Source: Halothiobacillaceae bacterium (GTDB lineage: Bacteria > Pseudomonadota > Gammaproteobacteria > Halothiobacillales > Halothiobacillaceae). From it: a stretch of 61,088 bases of DNA. Within the stretch, counting starts at the first letter, position 1, and every line of letters begins with the position of its first letter. The position numbers and the translations under genes were made by a program. The stretch spans positions 1 through 61,088 of the forward strand of contig JAQVHL010000007.1 of NCBI GenBank assembly GCA_028696185.1, in the 5' to 3' direction. A model generated the notes under the pieces. The model searched no databases. It saw nothing but the letters and a program-made list of their open reading frames with translations, and was not told the DNA's origin. Positions 19,320 through 28,538 of this stretch are shown in pieces.

Positions 19320-19880
19320 ATGCAGGATTGCGATTACACCGTGCTGGAAACCGAGTTGCATCGTCTGGCGCAGCCTTTGGGCGCCGCCGAGGTGCAGGGT
19401 GTGCTGATGGGCATGATGTGTGCGGCCGGCACGGTGGAGCTGGCGCGCTGGCTCGACGAAGTGCTGGAGGCCCCCGAGGGGAGCGCGCCGGGGGCGCTCA
19501 ACACCCTTGCCGCCCCCTTGACGCGTCTGCACGAGCGCACGGTGGCGGCTTTCGGTGACCGTGAAAACATGGCGCTCGATCTGTGCCTGCCGCAGGATGG
19601 TGCGCCTTTGGTGGAGCGCGTCAACGCGCTGGCCCACTGGTGCGAGGGCTTCATGTATGGCTATGGCGTGGGAGGTGGGCGTGACCTGCGGCATCTGCCT
19701 GAGGATGCAGCGGAAATCCTGCGTGACATTGCCGAGCTTTCCCGTGTGGAGCCGGATACGGACGAAAACGAGGCCAACGAAGTGGCCCTGTCCGAACTTA
19801 TCGAGTACCTGCGTGTCGGTGTGCTGGTGATGAGTCTGGCCCTGCATCCGCCCGCACCGACAACCCAACGCCTTCAGTAA
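19320..19880 (+). CDS. ygfB: UPF0149 family protein YgfB
   Basis: A 186-residue acidic helical protein. It has the family's early EVQGVLMGMMCA, the CEGFMYGYGVG segment (HWCEGF is typical), and the acidic DTDENEANEVALSELIEYLRVGVL end. In Pseudomonas aeruginosa YgfB influences AmpC expression through AmpDh3; no such link can be read here. The ATG at 19320 is taken because the family starts near it; the frame upstream to 19158 overlaps the divergent gene and lacks family similarity. The neighbouring pepP-ubiH-ubiI order is conserved. Confidence 0.92.
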   Translation: MQDCDYTVLETELHRLAQPLGAAEVQGVLMGMMCAAGTVELARWLDEVLEAPEGSAPGALNTLAAPLTRLHERTVAAFGDRENMALDLCLPQDGAPLVERVNALAHWCEGFMYGYGVGGGRDLRHLPEDAAEILRDIAELSRVEPDTDENEANEVALSELIEYLRVGVLVMSLALHPPAPTTQRLQ

Positions 19881-19889
19881 GAGTCGAGC

Positions 19890-21215
19890 ATGACTGGAAT
19901 CGCCACGCCCCTGAAAATCCTCGTGCGCCGCCGCAAGCGTCTGCTCGCCCAGCTGGGTGAGGGGGCGGTGGCCGTGCTGCCTGCCGCACACGAAGTGCCG
20001 CGCAATCGTGACACCCATTACCCTTTCCGACAGGACAGCGATTTCCTCTACCTGACCGGGTTCAACGAACCCGATGCGGTTCTGGTCCTGGTACCGGGGC
20101 GAGAGGAGGGCGAGTGCCTTCTGTTCGTACGCCCGCACGATCCGGAAAAAGAACGCTGGGATGGACGCCGCGCCGGCCTTGCGGGGGCGTTGCGCGATTT
20201 CGGAGCCGATGAGGCGCATGCGATTGAGGCGCTGGATGGCATACTTCCGGCGCTTCTGGAGAACCGCGAGCGGGTCTACCTGCCGCTGGGGCGCGATTTG
20301 AGCTTCGATGCGCGGATGATGAGCTGCGTCAACGGTATCCGTGCCCGCGTTCGGGCCGGTATCCGCGCGCCGCGCGAGTTTCATGACATCGCACCGCTGG
20401 TGCATGAGATGCGCCTGTTCAAGGACGCGCATGAAATCGAGCTGATGCGTGAGGCGGCGCGCGTTTCGGCGCTGGCCCACCGGCGCGTGATGCAACAGTG
20501 CCGGCCAGGGATGTTTGAATACCAGCTGGAAGCCGAACTGCTGCATGCGTTCCGGCATGAAGGCGCAGAGGCGTCTTTTCCGCCGATAGTGGCCGCAGGT
20601 GCGCATGCCACCATTCTGCATTACCGCGAAAATCAGGCGGTACTGCGCAAGGGCGAGCTGCTCCTGGTGGACGCGGGGGCGGAAATGCACGGTTACGCGG
20701 GCGACATCACCCGTGTCATGCCGGTTTCCGGGAAGTTTTCCAAGGGGCAGCGCGAGTTGACCGAGCTGGTGATTTCCGCCCAGATGGCCGCCATTGCCGC
20801 CGTGCGTCCCGGCGCGGACTGGGATGCTCCGCACCGTGCGGCGGTGGAAACCCTGACCCAGGGGCTGGTCGAGATCGGCTTGCTCAAGGGACGGGTGGGC
20901 AAGCTGATTGAAAAAGAAGCCTACCGGCGCTTTTACATGCACCGCACCGGCCATTGGCTGGGGCTTGATGTGCATGACGTGGGCGAATACAAGATCGACG
21001 GTCGCTGGCGGCCGCTGGAACCGGGCATGGTGCTCACGGTCGAGCCGGGCCTGTACGTGGGCGATGAGGAGGATATTCCCAAGCGTTACCGCAATATCGG
21101 TATCCGTATCGAGGACGATGTGCGTGTCACGCGCGAGGGCCATGAGGTGCTGACCGACAGCGTGCCCAAGGCCCCGGACGAGATCGAGGCCCTGATGGCG
21201 GGCGCCGAGGTTTAA
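19890..21215 (+). CDS. pepP: Xaa-Pro aminopeptidase
   Basis: A 441-residue metallopeptidase of the M24 family that removes N-terminal residues before proline. The N-terminal creatinase-like domain has the family's RNRDTHYPFRQDSDFLYLTGF-type motif, visible as HYPFRQDSDFLYLTGF. The catalytic pita-bread domain carries the five metal ligands: Asp in LLVDAGAEMHGYAGDITR (two Asp), His in MHRTGHWLGLDVHD, and Glu in TVEPGLYV and IGIRIEDDV. Only 9 bp separate it from ygfB, and 4 bp from ubiH. Confidence 0.97.
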   Translation: MTGIATPLKILVRRRKRLLAQLGEGAVAVLPAAHEVPRNRDTHYPFRQDSDFLYLTGFNEPDAVLVLVPGREEGECLLFVRPHDPEKERWDGRRAGLAGALRDFGADEAHAIEALDGILPALLENRERVYLPLGRDLSFDARMMSCVNGIRARVRAGIRAPREFHDIAPLVHEMRLFKDAHEIELMREAARVSALAHRRVMQQCRPGMFEYQLEAELLHAFRHEGAEASFPPIVAAGAHATILHYRENQAVLRKGELLLVDAGAEMHGYAGDITRVMPVSGKFSKGQRELTELVISAQMAAIAAVRPGADWDAPHRAAVETLTQGLVEIGLLKGRVGKLIEKEAYRRFYMHRTGHWLGLDVHDVGEYKIDGRWRPLEPGMVLTVEPGLYVGDEEDIPKRYRNIGIRIEDDVRVTREGHEVLTDSVPKAPDEIEALMAGAEV

Positions 21216-21219
21216 TACG

Positions 21220-22434
21220 ATGGACGCACGGCGCTACGACATCGTGATTGTGGGCGGCGGTCTGGTCGGGGCGAGTCTGGCCCTGTCGCTCAGTGGTCAG
21301 GGGTGGCGAATCGCGCTCGTGGAGGCCGTTTCTGCCGAAGGGACGCAACCGAGTTTCGATGGACGTTTGAGCGCCCTGGCCGCTGCCGCCGTGAGTCAGC
21401 TCGACGCCCTGGGGGTCTGGGCGCCGGTGGCGGCACAGGCCGCGCCGATACGCCGTATCCATGTCAGTGAACGGGGACGCTATGGCTGTACCCGTCTCGA
21501 TGCAGGGGAAGAAAACGTGCCGGCCCTGGGCTGGGTGATCGCCAATCGTGTGCTGGGTGAGGCGCTGATGGCGCGTCTTACGGCCTGCGCGGATGTGGAG
21601 CGCTGGTGCCCCTATCGTTTTGATGCCTTTGAAGCGGATCAGGACGGGTGCCGGGTGCTGCGCCTGCAGCCGCTGGAGGCGGGCGGTGAGGCGGTTCGTC
21701 TTGAGGCGGCGCTGGTCGTCGGAGCGGATGGCGCGCATTCGGCGGTGCGTGACGCGCTGGGCATTGCGGCAGAGCGTCACGACTACGGGCAAACGGCTTT
21801 CATGCTGCGGGTGCGTTGTGAACATCCAGCGCAGGGCGTGGCCTGGGAGCGTTTTACCGACAGCGGACCACTGGCCTTCCTGCCGATGGCCGATGGCCGT
21901 TACGCCGTGGTCTGGACCGTGCGCGAAGCGCAGGTGGAGGCGTTGCGCGGACTTGACGATGCCGCTCTGCTTGCGCGACTGCAGGATCGCTTCGGCTGGC
22001 GGGTTGGACGTCTTCTGGCGGTGGAGGGGCGGGAAAGCTATCCGCTGATACGTGTATTCAGCGCACAACCGACCGCCGGGCGTGCCCTTGTGCTGGGCAA
22101 TGCGGCACATACGCTGCATCCGGTTGCCGGACAGGGTTTCAATTTGTGTCTGCGTGACATTCGCGTGCTGACCGATCTATTGCGCCGGGCGCATGAGCGT
22201 GGAGCCGATCCGGGTGAGGCATCCCTGCTGGCAAGCTATGTGGAGGCGCGCTGCGCGGATTACCGGCGCAGCCTCAGTGCGACGGATACGCTCGCGCGCC
22301 TGTTCCTGCCCGATCTGCCGGGTCTGGGCGCGCTGCGCGGGGTGGCGCTGGCCTTGCTGGACAGCTGCCCGCCGGCCCGGCATCGGCTGGCGCAGGTGGC
22401 GATGGGGTGGGTGGATGTGTCCACGCCGGTCTGA
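21220..22434 (+). CDS. ubiH: 2-octaprenyl-6-methoxyphenol hydroxylase (ubiquinone synthesis)
   Basis: A 404-residue FAD monooxygenase of the UbiH/COQ6 family. It has the dinucleotide motif VGGGLVGASLALSL, the DG-motif region VVGADGAHSAVRD, and GNAAHTLHPVAGQGFNL, whose Asn (GNAA rather than GDAA) is typical of UbiH. It hydroxylates ring C1 in aerobic ubiquinone synthesis. It follows pepP by 4 bp and precedes ubiI, the usual gammaproteobacterial order. Confidence 0.95.
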   Translation: MDARRYDIVIVGGGLVGASLALSLSGQGWRIALVEAVSAEGTQPSFDGRLSALAAAAVSQLDALGVWAPVAAQAAPIRRIHVSERGRYGCTRLDAGEENVPALGWVIANRVLGEALMARLTACADVERWCPYRFDAFEADQDGCRVLRLQPLEAGGEAVRLEAALVVGADGAHSAVRDALGIAAERHDYGQTAFMLRVRCEHPAQGVAWERFTDSGPLAFLPMADGRYAVVWTVREAQVEALRGLDDAALLARLQDRFGWRVGRLLAVEGRESYPLIRVFSAQPTAGRALVLGNAAHTLHPVAGQGFNLCLRDIRVLTDLLRRAHERGADPGEASLLASYVEARCADYRRSLSATDTLARLFLPDLPGLGALRGVALALLDSCPPARHRLAQVAMGWVDVSTPV

Positions 22435-22491
22435 GAACGGGAATGTCCTGCTCGCGAGTGCATCCTCGGGCGGGCGGTATGAGGAGTGCCT

Positions 22492-23748
22492 ATGGAAAGC
22501 ATGAGCTGCGATGTGCTGGTGGTCGGTGGCGGCATGGTCGGTGCGGCGATTGCCGCCGTGCTGGGACAAACCGGGTTCGAGGTGATCGTTCTGGAAAAGC
22601 ACTTGCCCGCCCCTTTTGACGCACAGTCCGCGCACGATCTGCGCGTGTCGGCCTTGAGCCTGTCCTCCCAGGGCGTACTGGAGGCCGTCGGCGCCTGGCC
22701 ACGACTAGCCGCCATGCGAATCTGCCCTTTCCGGCGCATGCGCGTCTGGGACCAGGGCGGGCGCGGGGAGACGAATTTCGATGCGGCGCTGCTGGGCGAG
22801 CCGGTACTCGGGCACATCGTGGAAAACCGCCTGGTTCAACAGGCGTTGCTCGATGTGCTGCGTGAACTGGATACCGTGCGGGTGATCGAGGGCGCTGTGC
22901 CGGAGCGGCTGGAGGTGGGGGCTGAGCAGGCTATCGTGCATCTGACGGACGGCCGTCGCTTGCGTGCCCGCCTCGTGGTGGGGGCGGACGGCGCCGGTTC
23001 GCGTCTGCGCGAGCTTGCTGGATTGGGCATGAGCGCCCGCGACTACGACATGCATGCCTTCGTCGCCAGTGTGCGCACCGCGCAAGGCCAGCAGGACATC
23101 ACCTGGCAGCGTTTCACGCCCCAGGGACCGCAGGCCCTGTTGCCGCTGGGTGGTCCGCATGCCTCGCTCGTGTGGTACGACACACCGGCGACGGTGGCGC
23201 GGCTGGAGCAGCTCGACGATGAGGCCCTGATCGATACCTTCGAGCGCCATTTTCCCTCTGAACTGGGGCGTATCGAAGCCATCGAGCGGCGCGGACATTT
23301 CGCCCTGCGTCGCATGCATGTCCATGATTACGTCGCCCCGCGCGTGGCGTTGGCGGGCGACGCGGCCCACACCATCCATCCGCTGGCCGGTCAGGGCGTG
23401 AACCTGGGCTTTCTCGATGCGGCCGCTCTGGCCGAGGTGATCCACACGGCACGGACGGAAGGACGCGACATCGGCAGTATGCGCGTGCTGCGCCGCTATG
23501 AGCGCTGGCGCAAGGCGGACAATCATCTGATGCAGACGGGCATGGACGTGTTTCATCATGTGTTCCGCCCGCAGAATCTGCCGCTGCGTCTGGTGCGCAA
23601 TCTGGGACTGACGCTGGCGGAGCGCTTGAAACCGATCAAGGCGCTCAGCCTGCGTCATGCCACCGGGCGGCGGCCCTTCCTGCCCCGTCTGGCTTACGGG
23701 CTGGCTCTGGAGAGCCTGGAGGGGCGAGGGGCACCCTGCCTTGAGTGA
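22492..23748 (+). CDS. ubiI: Ubiquinone-synthesis FAD hydroxylase UbiI-type
   Basis: A 418-residue FAD monooxygenase, paralogous to ubiH. It has VGGGMVGAAIAAVL, VGADGAGSRLREL and GDAAHTIHPLAGQGVNLGFL, as in UbiI (VisC). UbiI introduces the C5 hydroxyl. The ATG at 22492 has GAGGAG upstream; a GTG at 22486 overlaps that site. UbiF, for C6, has a similar sequence and cannot be fully excluded. Its 3' end overlaps the next gene's TTG start. Confidence 0.9.
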   Translation: MESMSCDVLVVGGGMVGAAIAAVLGQTGFEVIVLEKHLPAPFDAQSAHDLRVSALSLSSQGVLEAVGAWPRLAAMRICPFRRMRVWDQGGRGETNFDAALLGEPVLGHIVENRLVQQALLDVLRELDTVRVIEGAVPERLEVGAEQAIVHLTDGRRLRARLVVGADGAGSRLRELAGLGMSARDYDMHAFVASVRTAQGQQDITWQRFTPQGPQALLPLGGPHASLVWYDTPATVARLEQLDDEALIDTFERHFPSELGRIEAIERRGHFALRRMHVHDYVAPRVALAGDAAHTIHPLAGQGVNLGFLDAAALAEVIHTARTEGRDIGSMRVLRRYERWRKADNHLMQTGMDVFHHVFRPQNLPLRLVRNLGLTLAERLKPIKALSLRHATGRRPFLPRLAYGLALESLEGRGAPCLE

Positions 23749-24187
23749 CCTGAGCGCGCTCTGGGCCTGGATTGAAGCTCATGGTGCGTTATTGACCGCG
23801 GTGAGTCTGCTGTCCTTCGGGCTGGGCGTGATCACCCTGTTATCCCTGCCTGCCCTGGTGGCACGGCTCCCGGCGGATTATTTCTGCCATGCGCTCCGCG
23901 AGCCGCCGCCGGTCCGGCACCCACTGCTGAGGCTGGGCTGGCTGGTCGGCAAGAATCTGGCGGGAAGTGTCCTGATCCTTGCCGGTCTGCTCATGCTCAT
24001 TCTGCCAGGGCAGGGGGTGTTGACCCTGCTGATTGGATTGATTTTGCTGGACTTTCCAGGCAAGTACCGGCTTGAGCGCGCCCTGGCTGCGCGTCGCCCG
24101 GTACTGGCCTTGCTCAACGGACTGCGCCGCCGTGCGGGGAAGCCGCCGTTGCACCCACCGCCACTCCAGGAGGAGGCAAAACCATGA
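23741..24187 (+). CDS. PGPGW-type transmembrane protein
   Basis: A 148-residue inner-membrane protein with two or three hydrophobic segments. It carries the PGPGW-family signature ILPGQGVLTLLIGLILLDFP followed by a basic tail (GKYRLERALAARRP). Function unknown. Start chosen at TTG 23741, which has GAGGGG-type sequence upstream and overlaps the ubiI stop; an in-frame start further upstream lies deep in ubiI and is unlikely. Its stop overlaps the ovoA ATG, so it is translationally coupled on both sides. Expression with ubiquinone and ovothiol genes hints at a shared oxidative context, which is only an inference. Confidence 0.75.
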   Translation: MSDLSALWAWIEAHGALLTAVSLLSFGLGVITLLSLPALVARLPADYFCHALREPPPVRHPLLRLGWLVGKNLAGSVLILAGLLMLILPGQGVLTLLIGLILLDFPGKYRLERALAARRPVLALLNGLRRRAGKPPLHPPPLQEEAKP

Positions 24188-26292
24188 CCACTACCCTGTT
24201 CCCTCGTAGTCCGCGTCTGGATAACCCGGATGTCGAGGCCCTGCGCGCGCAGATCCGCCAGTATTTTCATGCCACCTGCGACCGTTACGAGCAGTTGTTC
24301 GAGGTGCTGACCAGCGACGCGGCGTACTACGAGAAGCCGATCGCGCTGCGCCACCCGCTGATTTTCTATTTTGGTCATACCGCCACCTTCTTCACGAACA
24401 AGCTGGTATTGGCCGGGCTGTTCGAGTCCCGCATCGACCCGCGTCTGGAGTCCCTGTTCGCGGTGGGCGTGGACGAAATGAGCTGGGACGATCTGAACGA
24501 AGCGAATTACGACTGGCCGACAGTCGAGGCCGTACGTGCCTATCGCCGGGAGCTGCGTGCACGGGTTGACCGACTGATTCTTGAATCGCCCCTGACCTCA
24601 CCGATCACCTGGAGTCATCCCTGGTGGGCAATCCTGATGGGGATCGAGCATGAGCGCATCCATCTGGAAACCTCCTCGGTGCTGATCCGCCAGCATCGCC
24701 TGCACCATGTGCGCCCGCATCCAGCCTGGGAGCCCTGTCGTGAGAGTGGGCCCGCACCAAAGAATGACTGGGTGAGCGTGCCAGGCGGTGCGGTGCATCT
24801 GGGGCGCGAGCGCTTCGACCCCTATTACGGCTGGGACAACGAATACGGTCGCCACGAGGTCGAGGTGGCGGACTTCGAGGCGGGCCGTTACCTGGTAAGC
24901 AATGCCGAGTTCCTGGCTTTTGTGGAAGCCGGCGGTTACGCCGATGGGCATTTCTGGGACGAGGAAGGCGCCCGTTGGCGCGATTATACCCGCGCCACGC
25001 ATCCGAGCTTCTGGAGCCGTGGCATGGAAGGCTGGAGCCTGCGCCTGATGTGCGAGGAAGTGCCCATGCCGTGGAACTGGCCAGTGGAGGTCAACGCCCA
25101 CGAAGCGCGGGCCTTCTGCCGCTGGATGTCTTCGCGCACCGGCAAGCCCGTTCGCCTGCCGACCGAGGATGAGTGGTACCGCATGGTGGCCGTGGCCGGC
25201 TTGCAGGAGCTGCCGGATGCGGCCCCTGCATCGGCCTGGATTCATCTGGATCACGGTGCGTCCAGCGGGCCGGTGGATCGCTACGCGCACGGGCCGTTCT
25301 TCGATCTGGTCGGCAATGTCTGGCAGTGGACGGAAACGCCGATCTATCCCCTCGAAGGGTTCGAGGTACACCCGCTGTACGACGACTTCACCACGCCCAC
25401 TTTCGATGAGCGGCATAACCTGATCAAGGGCGGTTCGTGGATCTCCTGCGGCAACGAGGCGCGGCTGGGCTCGCGCTACGCTTTTCGCCGGCATTTCTTT
25501 CAGCACGCCGGCTTTCGCTATGTCAGCGGCGAGCCGCCGGTTTCTCCGCCGCCCTCGCGCTACGAAACCGATGCTCTCCTCTCACAGTATGCGGAATTTC
25601 ACTACGGCGACCGGCATTTCGGCGTCGACAACTTTCCCGCCGCGCTCGCCGCGCTCGCGCTTGAAGCCTACGGCGACGGCCCGCGTCAGCGGGCACTGGA
25701 CATCGGCTGCGCGGCGGGACGGGCGAGTTTCGAGCTGGCGCGGCATTTCGAACAGGTCACCGGCATTGATTTTTCCGCCCGCCTGATCGGCCTGGGCGTG
25801 CAGATGGCCGAACAGGGCCGCATCCGTTACACCCTGCCCGACGAAGGCGAGCTGGTCAGTTACCATGAGCGCGCCCTCGCGGACTTCGATCTGGACACGA
25901 CGCGCGCCCGTGTGAGCTTCGCGCAGGGCGATGCCTGCAATCTCAAACAGATACACAGCGGCTATGACCTGGTTCTGGCCGCCAACCTCATCGACCGCCT
26001 GTACGCGCCGGAACGCTTCCTGCGCGCCATCGGCTCGCGCATGCATAGCGGTGGCCTGCTGGTCATTGCCACGCCCTGCACCTGGCAGACCGAGCACACG
26101 CCGCGTGAGGCCTGGATCGGCGGTTTCAAGCGCGATGGCGAGAATTTCACCACCTTCGACGGCCTGCGTGAGTTGCTTGACGCCGAGTTCGAGCTGATCC
26201 GCGTGCCTTTTGAGCTGCCCTTCGTCCTGCGCGAAACACGGCGCAAGTTCCAGCATACGCTCTCCGAAGTCACCCTGTGGCGACGCCGATGA
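24184..26292 (+). CDS. ovoA: 5-histidylcysteine sulfoxide synthase / ovothiol biosynthesis protein OvoA
   Basis: A 702-residue, three-domain enzyme. A DinB-like N-terminal domain supplies iron ligands (HPLIFYFGHT and GIEHERIHLETSS, an H-x3-H pair). A formylglycine-generating-enzyme-like domain (about 195-445) has WQWTETP and the RYAFRRHFFQHAGFRYV end. The C-terminal class I methyltransferase (about 470-700) has ALDIGCAAGRASFELARHF. OvoA couples cysteine to the C5 of histidine as the sulfoxide; the C-terminal domain is expected to add the N-methyl group. Family length is full. Its stop overlaps ovoB (ATGA). EgtB is the related alternative, but it lacks this C-terminal domain and targets hercynine. 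Confidence 0.93.
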   Translation: MTTTLFPRSPRLDNPDVEALRAQIRQYFHATCDRYEQLFEVLTSDAAYYEKPIALRHPLIFYFGHTATFFTNKLVLAGLFESRIDPRLESLFAVGVDEMSWDDLNEANYDWPTVEAVRAYRRELRARVDRLILESPLTSPITWSHPWWAILMGIEHERIHLETSSVLIRQHRLHHVRPHPAWEPCRESGPAPKNDWVSVPGGAVHLGRERFDPYYGWDNEYGRHEVEVADFEAGRYLVSNAEFLAFVEAGGYADGHFWDEEGARWRDYTRATHPSFWSRGMEGWSLRLMCEEVPMPWNWPVEVNAHEARAFCRWMSSRTGKPVRLPTEDEWYRMVAVAGLQELPDAAPASAWIHLDHGASSGPVDRYAHGPFFDLVGNVWQWTETPIYPLEGFEVHPLYDDFTTPTFDERHNLIKGGSWISCGNEARLGSRYAFRRHFFQHAGFRYVSGEPPVSPPPSRYETDALLSQYAEFHYGDRHFGVDNFPAALAALALEAYGDGPRQRALDIGCAAGRASFELARHFEQVTGIDFSARLIGLGVQMAEQGRIRYTLPDEGELVSYHERALADFDLDTTRARVSFAQGDACNLKQIHSGYDLVLAANLIDRLYAPERFLRAIGSRMHSGGLLVIATPCTWQTEHTPREAWIGGFKRDGENFTTFDGLRELLDAEFELIRVPFELPFVLRETRRKFQHTLSEVTLWRRR

Positions 26293-27458
26293 CGGTGGAC
26301 TTCGACACGCCCATCGAACGTACCGGCACCGCCTGCCTGAAAGTGGACGGCGCCGCCGCGCGCTTTGGACAGTCCGATCTCCTGCCCCTGTGGGTGGCGG
26401 ACATGGATTTTCCCGCGCCCGCCGCCGTTACCCAGGCGCTGATCGAACGCGCCCGGCATCCGGTCTATGGTTACACCCTGTACCCGGACAGCTTGTACGA
26501 GGCCCTGCTCGACTGGCTGGAAACCCGGCACCACTGGGCCGTGCCACGTGAATGGCTGCTGCTCGCGCCCGGTGTGGTGCCCTCCCTGCACGCCGCCGCA
26601 CTGGCCCTGACCGAACCGGGGGAGGGCATCGTCATCCAGCCCCCGGTTTACGGCCCCTTTCGCGGCGCCGTCACCGAGACCGGCCGTCGCCTGATGGAAA
26701 ACCCCCTGCGTTTCGATGGGCAGCGCTACCGCATCGATTACGAACACCTGGAGCATTGCGCACGACAAGGGGCGCGTCTGCTCTTTTTATGCAGCCCGCA
26801 CAACCCGGTCGGACGCGTGTGGCAAGCCGATGAGCTGACCGAGCTGATGCGCATCGTCGAACGCTACGACATGCGCGTGCTTTCGGACGAAATTCATCAT
26901 GACCTCATCTATCCCGGCCACCGCCATATCCCACTGGGCGCACAGGCCGAAGCCCCCACCCGCGTCATTACCGCACTGGCGCCCAGCAAGAGCTTCAACG
27001 TACCCGGACTGGGCCTGTCTGCCCTGATCGTTCCTGAGGCACGTCAGCGCGACGCCCTGCAACGGGTGTTCCGCCAGATGGCGCTGGGGCAGGCGAACCC
27101 CTTCAGTGTGGTGGCCTTCGAAGCCGCCTACCGTAATGGAGCCGACTGGCTGGACGCCCTGTGCAACTACCTGGCCGGCAACCGCGACCGGGTGCGTGCC
27201 ATGCTCGCGGGGCAGGGCGGCGCGCTGCGCCTGATCGAGCCCGAAGGAACATATCTGCTCTGGCTTGACGCTCGTGCGCTGGCAATGGACGATGCGGCAC
27301 TGGCTGGATTCTTCACGCACAAGGCGCGCGTCGGGTTGAACGCCGGCATCGAGTACGGGCAAGGTGGTCAGGGCTTCATGCGGCTGAATATCGCCACACC
27401 GCGAGCGCGGCTTGAACAGGCGCTGGGGCGCATCCTCACGGCGCTGCATACGCTGTGA
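26289..27458 (+). CDS. ovoB: PLP-dependent C-S lyase (OvoB / PatB-MalY family)
   Basis: A 389-residue fold-type I PLP enzyme of the MalY/PatB group. It has LPLWVADMDFPAP near the start, YGYTLYPDSLYEALLDWL, the substrate-site LLFLCSPHNPVGRVW, LSDEIHHDLIYPGH and the PLP Lys in APSKSFNVPGLG. Coupled by ATGA overlap to ovoA, it is the likely lyase that splits the C-S bond of the OvoA product to release the 5-thiohistidine thiol (OvoB role). By sequence alone it is only a MalY/PatB-type beta-lyase; the assignment rests on context. GTG at 26277 is an alternative start. Confidence 0.82.
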   Translation: MTVDFDTPIERTGTACLKVDGAAARFGQSDLLPLWVADMDFPAPAAVTQALIERARHPVYGYTLYPDSLYEALLDWLETRHHWAVPREWLLLAPGVVPSLHAAALALTEPGEGIVIQPPVYGPFRGAVTETGRRLMENPLRFDGQRYRIDYEHLEHCARQGARLLFLCSPHNPVGRVWQADELTELMRIVERYDMRVLSDEIHHDLIYPGHRHIPLGAQAEAPTRVITALAPSKSFNVPGLGLSALIVPEARQRDALQRVFRQMALGQANPFSVVAFEAAYRNGADWLDALCNYLAGNRDRVRAMLAGQGGALRLIEPEGTYLLWLDARALAMDDAALAGFFTHKARVGLNAGIEYGQGGQGFMRLNIATPRARLEQALGRILTALHTL

Positions 27459-27506
27459 TTTGATTGGCCTTGTTTTCATTGATTTTTATTGATCGAGTAG
27501 TCCTTC

Positions 27507-28049
27507 ATGTCCAATCCCTTTCAGGAGCAGTTGCTCAAGGCCGGTCTGGTCGATGCCAAGCGTGTACAGAAAGCGCGCAGCGAAAAGCACAAGGAACACA
27601 AACAGCAGAACCAGAATCGTGGCAAGAACGCGCCACCCGCCGAAGATGCCGCCGCCCGGCGCGCGGCAGAGCAGGCCGAGCGTGATCGTCAGCTGAATCT
27701 GCAGCGCAAGCGCGAGGCCGAGGAAAAGGAAAAGCAGGCCCAGGTAAAGCAGATGATCGAAGCGCACCGCGTGGCGCATGGCCGAGGCGAGCGCTACTAC
27801 AACTTTACCGAGGGCAGCACGGTACGCCGCCTGGAAGTCACCCCTGCACAGCACAGCCAGTTGGCACGCGGCCAGTTGGGGATTGTGGCGCACGAAGGCG
27901 GCCATGCCCTGATCCCACGCGACACCGCGCTGAAAATCCGCGAACGCCTGCCCGAGGTCATCATCGTCCTGCATGAGCCCGACACCCCGACAGAAGACGA
28001 AAACGATCCCTACGCCGCATACAAGGTGCCGGATGACTTGATGTGGTGA
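27507..28049 (+). CDS. yaiL: DUF2058 family protein YaiL
   Basis: A 180-residue basic, highly charged protein. It opens with MSNPFQEQLLKAGLVDAKRV, has a long Lys/Gln/Arg helix (about 20-90), then a small C-terminal domain (YYNFTEGSTVRRLEVTP and LVPRDTALKI-like features). It matches the gammaproteobacterial DUF2058/YaiL family, which has been loosely annotated as nucleoprotein or polynucleotide-binding; the function is unknown. It is separated by 48 bp from ovoB. Confidence 0.85.
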   Translation: MSNPFQEQLLKAGLVDAKRVQKARSEKHKEHKQQNQNRGKNAPPAEDAAARRAAEQAERDRQLNLQRKREAEEKEKQAQVKQMIEAHRVAHGRGERYYNFTEGSTVRRLEVTPAQHSQLARGQLGIVAHEGGHALIPRDTALKIRERLPEVIIVLHEPDTPTEDENDPYAAYKVPDDLMW

Positions 28050-28160
28050 TCTCCCTGTTGCGGAGGCCAACCGATACGCTATGAGCAATCCAGATCGTAT
28101 ATTTGCCATCCGTGATGATCTGGCTTGCGAACGGACGGACATCCAATACACAACGGTTGA

Positions 28161-28183
28161 GCCGGCCCCGGGCGGTTTTTTTT
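28161..28183 (+). terminator. Possible terminator after yaiL
   Basis: A short, GC-rich, imperfect stem (GCC...GGC with a bulged G) is followed by eight Ts (28176-28183), one base before the end of the convergent GIY-YIG gene. The stem is weak, so the call rests mainly on the T-run. The rest of the 135-bp gap after yaiL shows nothing recognisable. Confidence 0.4.
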
Positions 28184-28184
28184 G

Positions 28185-28538
28185 TTATGCGGGTGCCCTG
28201 GAATCGGAATCCTCGATGAGCCATTTTTGATCCGCCTCAGCAATCAGGGCCAGTTTGTCCCGGCGGGAGAGTTGCTTGAGCGCGGCTTCGCGGCGCTGGG
28301 CGGCGCTTTTATCGGGGGCAGGTTCCTGATGGACGAGTTCTACCGGGCGGCGGCTTCGGGTGTAGCGGGCGCCACCGGGGAGATCGCCGTTGTGCTGGCG
28401 CAGCCGGCGTTCGAGTCCGGTGGTGATGCCGGTGTAAAGACTGCCGTCGGCGCAGCGCAGCAGGTAGACGAACCAGCAGGGCGGGGGCGTGCTGCCTTGT
28501 GCCTCGCTGTAGGGCTCAGGCGGGGCGCTGGCCTTCAA
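28185..28538 (-). CDS. GIY-YIG domain protein (UPF0213-like)
   Basis: A protein of about 117 residues with a single GIY-YIG nuclease-like domain. It has [17 protein letters not shown] (YxL...YTGIT corresponding to GIY-YIG), [20 protein letters not shown] with the catalytic-site Arg region, and a Glu-bearing [11 protein letters not shown] segment. No ATG opens the domain; TTG at 28538 is my choice, which overlaps the prmA 3' end. GTG at 28556 is an alternative. Small stand-alone GIY-YIG proteins of the YhbQ/UPF0213 group are widespread; reported members act as nucleases, but this one is uncharacterised. Confidence 0.8.
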   Translation of the reverse strand: MKASAPPEPYSEAQGSTPPPCWFVYLLRCADGSLYTGITTGLERRLRQHNGDLPGGARYTRSRRPVELVHQEPAPDKSAAQRREAALKQLSRRDKLALIAEADQKWLIEDSDSRAPA

